A stretch of DNA of 64,000 nt, taken from Nocardioides alkalitolerans. GTDB lineage: Bacteria > Actinomycetota > Actinomycetes > Propionibacteriales > Nocardioidaceae. The notes beneath the pieces are model-generated. The model did not search any database. It saw nothing but the letters and a program-made list of their open reading frames with translations, and had not been told where the DNA came from. How positions within the stretch are numbered: position 1 is the stretch's first letter; each line of letters opens with the position of its first letter. The stretch lies in NCBI GenBank assembly GCA_038184435.1, contig CP116227.1, forward strand, positions 1,054,001-1,118,000. Direction: 5' to 3'. This document shows positions 45,277-52,853 of the stretch, in pieces. The translations under genes were made by a program, and so were the position numbers.

Positions 45277-48200
45277 TTAGTGCACCCCAGCCGCCGTCGG
45301 CGCCGGCGTCCCGCCGAGGGCGACGACCCGGTCCATGCGGTCGAGCCCGACCTCGTCGTGCGTGATCCACACGACCGAGCGGCCGGCGCACGCGGTGAGG
45401 AGGTCGTCGGTGACCGCCCGCGCCGTCGCGGTGTCGAGGTGAGCGGTCGGCTCGTCGAGCACGAGCACCGCAGTGTCGGCCAGCAGCGCGCGGGCGAGAC
45501 CGATCCGGGCCCGTTCGCCGCCCGACACACCGACCCCGCCGTCGCCGATCCGGGTCGCCAGGCCTGCGGGGAGACCGGCCAGCCACAGGTCGAGTCGCGC
45601 CGCCACGAGGGCGTGCTCCACCTCGGCGTCGGTCGCCGACGGTCGGGCGAGGCGGACGTTCTCGGCCACGGTCGACGCGAACAGGTAGGGGTCGTCGTCG
45701 ACGAGGCCGACGCGGCGGCGTACGTCGTCGGGGTGCAGCGTCTCCACGTCCGTCGTGCCCAGGCGGTGGGTGCCGGCGGTGGGGGAGAGGAAGCGCACGA
45801 GCAGGGCGGCGACGGTCGACTTGCCGCAGCCCGACGGGCCCACGAGCCCGACGTGGCTCCCGGCGGGCAGGTCGAGGTCGAGCCCGGCGACGGCGGTCCG
45901 GCCCGGCTCCCACGTGGCCGCGACGCCGTCGAGCGTGATGTCGCACGCGCCCGGTCCCGCGGGGAGCGGCGCCGGGGTCGCGGGGACGGCGACGGCCGGC
46001 TCGAGGTCCTCGAGCGCGTCGAGCCGCTGCCGGGCCGCGCGGGTGGTGACCCCGAGCACGCCGGCGTCGGCCAGGGGCGCGACGACGTCGACGAGCGCCA
46101 GCGGCAGGAGCAGGAAGAGCGCGAGCACCGGCGCGCCGACCTCGCCGGCCGCGAGCGCGTCGGCCCCGAGCCGGGCGACGAGCACGACGGAGACGGCAGC
46201 ACCGACGGCGGGCCACGCCCGCGCGACGGCGGCCCAGGCCGCTGCCCGTGTGGTGGCCCGGCCCAGCTCGGTGCCGGCGGACCGCACGACACGGCGGGCG
46301 TCCCCGTCGGCCTGCCAGGCGACGAGCGAGCGTGCGTCGTCGAGCGTGGTGAGCGCGTGACGGGCCACCTCGGCCCGGGCGGTGACGACGCGGTCAGCGC
46401 CGGCGGCGACGCCGCACCGGGCGGTCGCCCACGTCGCCAGCCCCGCCACTGCCGCGACGCCGACCGCCACCAGGGCGGCGGCGGGGAGGACGGGCCCCGC
46501 GACCAGGGCCGTCACGGCGAGCACGCCGACCGCCGTGACCACCGGCATGCGCACCCGCAGGCGGTCGTCGAGGAGGCTGTCGACGTCGTCGACCACGCTG
46601 GTGAGGAGGTCACCGCGGCGCCGCCCGCCGAGCCGGCCCGGCACGAGCGGCACCAGCACGTCATAGACGCGCGCCCGGCGCTCGGCCAGCTCGCGCAGAC
46701 CCACGTCGTGGGACACCAGGCGTTCGGCGTACCGGAACGCCGGCCGGCCCAGCCCGAACGCCCGCACCCCCACGATGGCGACCATCAGCATGAGCACCGG
46801 CGGCTGCTCGGAGGCGCGCACGATCAACCAGCCGGCGGTCGCCGTGAGCGCGACGCCGAAGAGCGAGGAGAGCACGCCGAGGGCCACGGCGCCGGCCCAG
46901 CGGAGGCCCACCCGCCCTGCCGCCCGGGTGCTCGGGGCCTCCACGGACGCGTCCGGGAGGGCCGGCCCGGCGGGGACGTCCGGGGAGGGCGCCGTACGCC
47001 GCGGCGCACCCGCCACACGGGCCGCAACCGGGCTCGCGGGTCGGACGTCGACCGGGCCCCGCAGCGCGATGCGGTGGTCCGCCGCCGCGACGAGCGCCGG
47101 CCGGTGGGCCACCGCGACGACGCAACGGGTGCGGGCCAGGTCACGGACGACCTCGACGAGCACCTCCTCCGTCGCCGCGTCGAGGTGGGCGGTCGGCTCG
47201 TCGAGCAACACGTAGGGACGGTCCGCCAGCACGACGCGGGCGAGGGCGAGCCGGGCCCGCTGGCCCGCGGACAGACCGTCGCCGTCCTCGCCCAGCGGCG
47301 CGTCGAGGCCCCCGGGCAGCGCGCGGACCACGTCGTCGAGCCGCACCCGGCGCAGGGCGTCCCAGACGTCGGTGTCGTCCGCGCCGGGACGCCCGACGCG
47401 CACGTTGGCGCCGATCGACGCGTCGAGCAACCACGGCCGCTGCCCGACGAGGGCGATGTGCCGCCGCCAGGCGTCGGGGTGGACCCCCGCGAGGTCGGTC
47501 CCGCCGACGAGGACGGTGCCGTCGTGGTCGAGCTCGCCGCGGAGCGCCTCCAGCAGCGTGGACTTGCCGCAGCCCGAGGGGCCGGTCACGACGGTGAGGC
47601 CCCGACGCGGGATCGTCACCGACAGGCCGTCGAGCACGGGTTCCTCGCGGTCCCCTCGGCGCACCCGCAGCGTCTCGACGCGGATGTCCCCGGCCAGGGT
47701 CACGTCCGCGGCACGCCCGCTCCCGGCCCGTCGCCCGGAGGTCAGGTCGTGGATCGCCTCGAAGGTGGCGGTGCCCTCGGCCGCCGCGTGGAACTCGGCG
47801 CCGACGCGCCGCAGCGGCCAGTACGCCTCGGGGGCGAGCAGCAGGACCGCGAGCGCCGTCTCCAGCTCGAGCCCGCCCCCGGCGAGCCGGAGGCCGACCG
47901 CCACCGCGACGAGCGCGACGGAGATGGTCGCGATGAGCTCGAGCGCCGCCGACGACGCGAACGCCAGCTTGAGCACGTCGGTGTTCGCCCGCCGGTAGCG
48001 GTCGGTGACCTCGCGGATCCGCGGTGCCTGGGCGCGGGCGCGCCGGTGCACGACGAGGGTCGGCAGCCCGCGCACGACGTCGACGAAGTGGCCGGCGAGC
48101 TGGCCGAGCACCCGCCACTGCCGGTCCGCCCGCTCGCGCGTGCTCATCCCGATGAGGATCGCGAAGACCGGGAGCAGGGGGAGGGTGAGCACGACGATCA

Positions 48201-48684
48201 GCCCGGACAGCCAGTCCAGCGAGGCGATCGCCAGGAGCGTGACGACCGGCAGCACGACGGCGAGCACCAGGGCGGGGAGGTAGCGCGTCAGGTACGGCTC
48301 GACCGCCGCCACCCCGCGGGTGGCGAGGAGGCCGTCGGCGCCCAGCCCCCGGCGCGCCTCACCGTCGTCGGGGCGACGCCCGAGCACGGCCGCGAGCACG
48401 ACGTCGCGCAGCCGCACACCCACCAGGGCGGCGGCGCGGGCAGCGGCGACGTCCGTCACCGTCGCCAGCGCCGCGCGCCCGAGCAGCGCCGCGACGAACA
48501 GGGCCGCCGGGAGGTGCCAGCCCGTGCCGAGCGGGTCGGCGACCAGCCGCGCCACGGTGGCCGCCAGCGCCAGTGCCTGCCCGACGAGCAGGCCGGCGCC
48601 GAGCACGCTGCCGGCGACCACGACCGCGAGGGGGCCGCGCGCGGGTGCGAGGTGGGGGAGCACCCGCGGGTCGAGGGGCTTCAT
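45277..48684 (-). CDS. cydDC: Fused CydD-CydC heterodimeric-type ABC exporter for cytochrome bd assembly
   Basis: A 1135-residue fusion of the two ABC half-transporters that export cysteine/glutathione-like thiols (in E. coli) and are needed for cytochrome bd maturation. Each half has a six-helix membrane domain and an ATPase domain. The CydD half has Walker A GPSGCGKST near 375, signature LSAGQRARL and LLDEPTAHLD; the CydC half has a second GPSGCGKST near 925, signature VSGGERARI and LVLDEPTAHLD. The fused form is common in actinobacteria. GGAGG lies before the ATG; cydB ends 25 bases upstream. Confidence 0.95.
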   Translation of the reverse strand: MKPLDPRVLPHLAPARGPLAVVVAGSVLGAGLLVGQALALAATVARLVADPLGTGWHLPAALFVAALLGRAALATVTDVAAARAAALVGVRLRDVVLAAVLGRRPDDGEARRGLGADGLLATRGVAAVEPYLTRYLPALVLAVVLPVVTLLAIASLDWLSGLIVVLTLPLLPVFAILIGMSTRERADRQWRVLGQLAGHFVDVVRGLPTLVVHRRARAQAPRIREVTDRYRRANTDVLKLAFASSAALELIATISVALVAVAVGLRLAGGGLELETALAVLLLAPEAYWPLRRVGAEFHAAAEGTATFEAIHDLTSGRRAGSGRAADVTLAGDIRVETLRVRRGDREEPVLDGLSVTIPRRGLTVVTGPSGCGKSTLLEALRGELDHDGTVLVGGTDLAGVHPDAWRRHIALVGQRPWLLDASIGANVRVGRPGADDTDVWDALRRVRLDDVVRALPGGLDAPLGEDGDGLSAGQRARLALARVVLADRPYVLLDEPTAHLDAATEEVLVEVVRDLARTRCVVAVAHRPALVAAADHRIALRGPVDVRPASPVAARVAGAPRRTAPSPDVPAGPALPDASVEAPSTRAAGRVGLRWAGAVALGVLSSLFGVALTATAGWLIVRASEQPPVLMLMVAIVGVRAFGLGRPAFRYAERLVSHDVGLRELAERRARVYDVLVPLVPGRLGGRRRGDLLTSVVDDVDSLLDDRLRVRMPVVTAVGVLAVTALVAGPVLPAAALVAVGVAAVAGLATWATARCGVAAGADRVVTARAEVARHALTTLDDARSLVAWQADGDARRVVRSAGTELGRATTRAAAWAAVARAWPAVGAAVSVVLVARLGADALAAGEVGAPVLALFLLLPLALVDVVAPLADAGVLGVTTRAARQRLDALEDLEPAVAVPATPAPLPAGPGACDITLDGVAATWEPGRTAVAGLDLDLPAGSHVGLVGPSGCGKSTVAALLVRFLSPTAGTHRLGTTDVETLHPDDVRRRVGLVDDDPYLFASTVAENVRLARPSATDAEVEHALVAARLDLWLAGLPAGLATRIGDGGVGVSGGERARIGLARALLADTAVLVLDEPTAHLDTATARAVTDDLLTACAGRSVVWITHDEVGLDRMDRVVALGGTPAPTAAGVH

Positions 48685-48709
48685 CGCTGCCTCCTGCTCC
48701 GCGGCCGGC

Positions 48710-49738
48710 TCAGCCGCGCGCGGCGGCGAGGTCGGCGGTCGGGATGTGGTGGGTGGAGATGCGCTTGCGGAACACCCAGTAGGTCCAGGTCTGGTAGCCG
48801 ATGACGATCGGCGTGAAGACGACCGCGACCCAGGTCATGATCTCCAGCGTGTACGGCGTCGCCGCCGCGTTGGTGGTCGTCAGCGAGAAGGCCGCGCTCG
48901 TGCTCGACGGCATGACGTCCGGGAAGAGGGCGAGGAAGAGCCCGCCGACCGCCAGGGCGATCGTGAGGAACGTGCCGAGGAACGCCCAGCCCTCACGGCC
49001 GGCGGCGGCGGCGCCGATGCCGGCGAGCAGGCACGCGGCGCCGAGCACGAACGCGGCGGCCGAGCCGAGCGAGCCGGTCTGCACCTGGGTCCAGACGAGG
49101 AAGACGACGGCCGCGGCGGCGGCGGCCAGCCCGATCCGGACGGCGAGCGCACGGGCCCGGTGCCGGATGTCGCCGTCGGTCTTCAGCGCCACGAACATCG
49201 CGCCGTGGGTGAGGAAGAGCAGCACGAGCACGACGCCGCCGAGCAGCCCGAAGGGGTTGAGCAGCGTGAGCAGGTTCCCGGTGAACTCCTTGTCGGCGTC
49301 GATCGGCACGCCGGCCACGATGTTGGCGAACGCGACGCCCCACAGGAAGGCGGTGACGAAGGACCCGCCGATCAGTGCCGCGTCCCACCGGGCGCGCCAC
49401 GCGGCCGTGTCGCCCTTGTGGCGGAACTCGAACGACAGGTTGCGCAGGATCAGGGCGACGATGATGAGCAGCAGCGGCAGGTAGAAGCCGCTGAACAGCG
49501 TGGCGTACCACTCCGGGAACGCCGCGAACGTCGCCCCGCCGGCGACGAGCAGCCACACCTCGTTGCCGTCCCAGACGGGGCCGACGGTGTTGATCATGAC
49601 GCGCCGCTCGGTCTCGTCCCGGGCGAGCACCGGGACGAGCATGCCGACGCCGAAGTCGAAGCCCTCGAGGGCGAAGTAGCCGATCCAGAGGACGGCGATG
49701 AGCACGAACCAGACGGTGGTGAGCTCGAGTCCGAACAT
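48710..49738 (-). CDS. cydB: Cytochrome bd quinol oxidase subunit II
   Basis: Second membrane subunit of the high-affinity cytochrome bd oxidase. 342 residues, with about nine helices. Family N-terminus is MFGLELTTVWFVLIAVLWIGYFALEGFDFGVGML; the conserved GPVWDGNEVWLL and FEFRHK motifs follow. ATG at 49738. It lies 20 bases after cydA in the order cydA-cydB-cydDC. Confidence 0.96.
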   Translation of the reverse strand: MFGLELTTVWFVLIAVLWIGYFALEGFDFGVGMLVPVLARDETERRVMINTVGPVWDGNEVWLLVAGGATFAAFPEWYATLFSGFYLPLLLIIVALILRNLSFEFRHKGDTAAWRARWDAALIGGSFVTAFLWGVAFANIVAGVPIDADKEFTGNLLTLLNPFGLLGGVVLVLLFLTHGAMFVALKTDGDIRHRARALAVRIGLAAAAAAVVFLVWTQVQTGSLGSAAAFVLGAACLLAGIGAAAAGREGWAFLGTFLTIALAVGGLFLALFPDVMPSSTSAAFSLTTTNAAATPYTLEIMTWVAVVFTPIVIGYQTWTYWVFRKRISTHHIPTADLAAARG

Positions 49739-49758
49739 GGTGGGTTCCTCGATCCTGC

Positions 49759-51276
49759 TCAGTAGGCGAACGTGAGGGGCGCGTCGGCGTCGTGGTCGTC
49801 CCGGCCGGGGTCCGGCGGCTCGACGAACGGCTCCGGGCCCTTCTTGACGGTCTTCGCGAGCAGCTTCAGCTCGATGACGGCGAGCACGGCGTAGAGGCTG
49901 GTGAGCGCGACCACCGAGATGAGCGCCTCGGTGACGCTGACCCCGGGGGAGACGCCCCGCTCGGTGGTCATGAGGCCGAACACGACCCACGGCTGCCGGC
50001 CCATCTCGGTGAAGATCCAGCCCATCGAGTTGGCCGCGACCATCACGACGGGGAGCGCGATCCCGACCCGGCCGACCCAGGCGGGGTCGACGGCATCGTC
50101 GCGCTTGCGGCGGGTGAGCCACAGCACCAGCACCGAGCCGGCGGCGCCGAGCGCCCCGAAGCCCATCATCCAGCGGAAGGTCCAGTAGGTGACGGGGATG
50201 TTGGGCACGTAGTCGCCGGGCGTGTAGTACGTCGCGCCCGGATCCGAGCCGTACTGCTCGGCGTAGGTCGACCGGAGCTCGTTGATGCCCTTGACCTCGC
50301 CGTCGAAGGAGCCCGTGCCCAGGAACGAGAGGAGGCAGGGCACCGTCACGGCGAACTTCTCGTGCTGGCCGTCGGGGGTGCCGATGGTGAAGACGGAGAA
50401 GGGCGCGCAGGACTCCTCGGTCTCGTAGAGCGCCTCGGCGGCGGCCATCTTCATGGGCTGCACCTCGGTCATGACCTTGCCCTGGATGTCGCCCGAGACG
50501 ACGACGCCGATCCCGGCGACGGCCATGAGGACCGCGGCGATGCGCATGCCCTTGCGGTACATCTCGCGGTCGGAGCGCGCGGTCGCGGCGATCGTCGGCG
50601 CCTCGCCGGCGTCGACCTCCTCCTCGGTGGCCACCCGGCCGCCGTGCCGCTTCGAGACGTAGAGCCACGCGCTGACGCCGATCACGAAGGCGGCGGCGGT
50701 CATGTACGCCGCGAGCACCACGTGCGGGAACGTCACGAGCTGCACCTTGTTGAACATCACCGCGGCGAAGTCGGTCAGCTCGGCGCGCCCGGTCTCGGGG
50801 TTGTAGTCGTAGCCGACGGGGTGCTGCATCCAGGAGTTTGCCGCGAGGATGAACCACGACGAGGCCAGCACGCCGAGGTGCACGATCCACATGCAGGCGG
50901 CGTGCACGAGGCGGGGGAGCTTGTCCCACCCGAAGATCCACAGGCCCAGGAAGGTCGACTCGAGGAAGAAGGCCAGCAGGCCCTCGATCGCGAGCGGTGC
51001 GCCGAACACGTCGCCGACGAAGCGCGAGTAGTCCGACCAGTTCATGCCGAACTGGAACTCCTGCACGATGCCGGTCACGAGACCGAGCGCGAAGTTGATG
51101 AGGAAGAGCTTCCCGAAGAACTTCGTGAGGCGCAGGTAGTCGGGGTTCTTGGTGCGCAACCAGAACGTCTCGAAGATCGCGACGACGAGCGTGAGCCCGA
51201 TCGTGAGCGGGACGAAGAGGAAGTGGTACACGGTGACGATGCCGAACTGCCACCGTGCGATGTCGACGAGCTCCAT
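49759..51276 (-). CDS. cydA: Cytochrome bd quinol oxidase subunit I
   Basis: Heme-bearing subunit that oxidises quinol and reduces oxygen under low oxygen or stress. 505 aa. The heme b595 ligand His lies in VYHFLFVPLTIGLTL near 18, QFGMNWSDYSRFVGD follows, and the quinol-site motif GRQPWVVFGLM is near 412. The Q-loop is of the short type typical of actinobacteria and firmicutes. AGGAGGACC lies before the ATG. A BlaI-type operator 75 bases upstream is shared with the divergent blaI gene, so BlaI could regulate the oxidase. Confidence 0.97.
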   Translation of the reverse strand: MELVDIARWQFGIVTVYHFLFVPLTIGLTLVVAIFETFWLRTKNPDYLRLTKFFGKLFLINFALGLVTGIVQEFQFGMNWSDYSRFVGDVFGAPLAIEGLLAFFLESTFLGLWIFGWDKLPRLVHAACMWIVHLGVLASSWFILAANSWMQHPVGYDYNPETGRAELTDFAAVMFNKVQLVTFPHVVLAAYMTAAAFVIGVSAWLYVSKRHGGRVATEEEVDAGEAPTIAATARSDREMYRKGMRIAAVLMAVAGIGVVVSGDIQGKVMTEVQPMKMAAAEALYETEESCAPFSVFTIGTPDGQHEKFAVTVPCLLSFLGTGSFDGEVKGINELRSTYAEQYGSDPGATYYTPGDYVPNIPVTYWTFRWMMGFGALGAAGSVLVLWLTRRKRDDAVDPAWVGRVGIALPVVMVAANSMGWIFTEMGRQPWVVFGLMTTERGVSPGVSVTEALISVVALTSLYAVLAVIELKLLAKTVKKGPEPFVEPPDPGRDDHDADAPLTFAY

Positions 51277-51330
51277 TGCTCGGTCCTCCTGGGGGCCAGG
51301 GCACGGGCGGGGCCTTCCCCCGCCCGACTT

Positions 51331-51367
51331 CTACGACGCTGCGTAGTAGTTACTACAGATCGTAGTA
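51331..51367. promoter_or_regulatory. BlaI-type operator cluster between cydA and blaI
   Basis: The clearest site is TACTAC-N5-GTAGTA at 51351-51367. It overlaps GTAGTA-GT-TACTAC at 51343-51356, and CTACG-N6-CGTAG lies at 51331-51346. BlaI/MecI/CopY proteins bind dyad sites built on a TAC...GTA pattern, so these fit the adjacent blaI. The right-hand site covers the expected -35 position of the blaI promoter (its TACACT -10 box is at 51385-51390), consistent with autorepression. Confidence 0.7.
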
Positions 51368-51396
51368 CGAACTCAGATCGGCGGTACACTCAACCC

Positions 51397-51819
51397 GTGC
51401 CCTCGTCTCGCAAGAACTCCTCAAGGTCGGCGCTCGGTGATCTCGAGCGCGCCGTGATGGACGTCCTCTGGTCCCGGTCCGCCGACGAGACGGTCACCGT
51501 CCGTGACGTGCACGAGGAGGTGTCCGCCCAGCGCGAGGTCGCCTACACGACCGTCATGACGGTCATGGACCGCCTCGCGCGCAAGGAGCTCGTCGTGCAG
51601 GAGCGCGACGGCCGCGCCTACCGCTACCGCGCCAGCGCCTCGCGCGGCGAGATGACCGCGTCCCTCATGCGCACCGCGCTCGACGACATCGGCTCCGACG
51701 ACCGCACGGGCGCGCTCGTCGCGTTCGTCGGCGACGCCAGTGCCGAGGAGCTGCAGGCGTTGCGCGACGCGCTCGCGCGCATCCCCGACGACCGCGACCC
51801 CCCAGCCGCGGGGGCCTGA
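51397..51819 (+). CDS. BlaI/MecI/CopY family transcriptional repressor
   Basis: A 140-residue winged-helix repressor with GDLERAVMDVLWSRSADETVTVRDVHEEV and VAYTTVMTVMDRLARKELVVQERDGRAYRYR, followed by the helical dimerisation part. It forms a pair with the membrane peptidase gene 15 bases downstream. In known BlaR/BlaI systems the sensor peptidase leads to repressor inactivation. A GTG start has a TACACT box 6 bases upstream and no ribosome binding site, a leaderless arrangement. Operators lie directly upstream. Targets probably include itself and perhaps cydABDC. Confidence 0.93.
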   Translation: MPSSRKNSSRSALGDLERAVMDVLWSRSADETVTVRDVHEEVSAQREVAYTTVMTVMDRLARKELVVQERDGRAYRYRASASRGEMTASLMRTALDDIGSDDRTGALVAFVGDASAEELQALRDALARIPDDRDPPAAGA

Positions 51820-51833
51820 GGCAGGCTGGACCC

Positions 51834-52736
51834 GTGACCCCGCTCGTGCTCGGCGCGCTCGCCGTGGTGCTCGCCGGCCCCGTGCCGGCGGCGCTGGCGC
51901 GTGCCCACGTGCTGCGCCGCACGCCGTACGCCGCGCTCCTGCTCTGGCAGGCCGTCGCGCTCGCCGCCGTGCTGGCGGCCCTGGGCTCGACGCTCGCGCT
52001 GGTCACGGCCCACGTCCTCGTCGAGGACGGCAGCGGCCGCATGCCCGGGCCGGCGGAGTACGCCGTGGCCGCGGTCGCGCTCGGTGTCACCGGTCTCGTC
52101 GCCGGGCGGCTGCTGCTGAGCGCCCACCGGGTCGGGGCCAGCCTGCGGCGCATCCGCCGCCGCCACGCCGACCAGGTGGACCTCCTCGGCCGGGTGCAGG
52201 ACGACGGGGTGCGCGTGCTCGACGACGACGCCCCGGTGGCGTACTGCCTGCCGGGCATCCACCGCTCGCGCGTCGTCGTGTCCGCCGGGTTCATCGAGCG
52301 GCTCGACGTCGACGAGGTGGGTGCCGTGCTGGCCCACGAGTGGGCCCACCTGCGGTTCCGCCACGACCTCGTCGTCGAGTTCTTCGACGTGCTGCACCGC
52401 GCGTTCCCGCGCTGGGTCTCGAGCGCCCGCGCGCTGGCCGAGGTGCGGCTCCTGGTCGAGATGTGCGCCGACCGGGCCGCGGCGCGCGCAGCCGGACGTC
52501 GCCCGCTGGCGCAGGCGCTCGTGCAGCTCGCCGAGTCGCGGGCACCGGCGGCTGCGATGGGTGCGGGCTCTGGCCGGACCTCCGACCTGGTGGCGCGCAT
52601 CGAGGTGCTGGGCGACCCGGCCCCGCCGCGACCGCAGGGGCCGGTGCTGGTGGTGCTGTCGCTGGCCGTCCTCGTGCTCCCGACGTGGCTGGTCGTCGCC
52701 CCCTGGCTGGCGGCCGTCGCCGACGCCGGCTTCTGA
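51834..52736 (+). CDS. M56/M48-type membrane metallopeptidase, partner of BlaI
   Basis: A 300-residue membrane protein. Hydrophobic segments lie at about 2-20, 32-55, 75-95 and 265-290. The zinc motif HEWAH is at about 166-170 in VGAVLAHEWAHLRFRHD, and the second Glu ligand candidate is in LLVEMCADRAAA. Preceded by the family's VLDDDAPVAYCLPGIHRSRVVVSAG. It lacks the extracellular penicillin-binding sensor of BlaR1, as actinobacterial versions do. GTG at 51834, 15 bases after blaI, so an operon. Signal sensed is unknown. Confidence 0.9.
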   Translation: MTPLVLGALAVVLAGPVPAALARAHVLRRTPYAALLLWQAVALAAVLAALGSTLALVTAHVLVEDGSGRMPGPAEYAVAAVALGVTGLVAGRLLLSAHRVGASLRRIRRRHADQVDLLGRVQDDGVRVLDDDAPVAYCLPGIHRSRVVVSAGFIERLDVDEVGAVLAHEWAHLRFRHDLVVEFFDVLHRAFPRWVSSARALAEVRLLVEMCADRAAARAAGRRPLAQALVQLAESRAPAAAMGAGSGRTSDLVARIEVLGDPAPPRPQGPVLVVLSLAVLVLPTWLVVAPWLAAVADAGF

Positions 52737-52853
52737 CGGGGCGGCCCGGTCCGACCGCGCCGTACCACGCCGTGGCCCGGTCCACAGGACCGGGGCGCGA
52801 CACGCCTCGAGTGAAGCGTGGTGCGGGTGTGACGATCGCCTAGGGTCACCAGC

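Noticed and set aside
44692..48804. A 1370-codon plus-strand open frame opposite cydDC
   Set aside because: Antisense shadow of the fused transporter with no recognisable domain or start signal.
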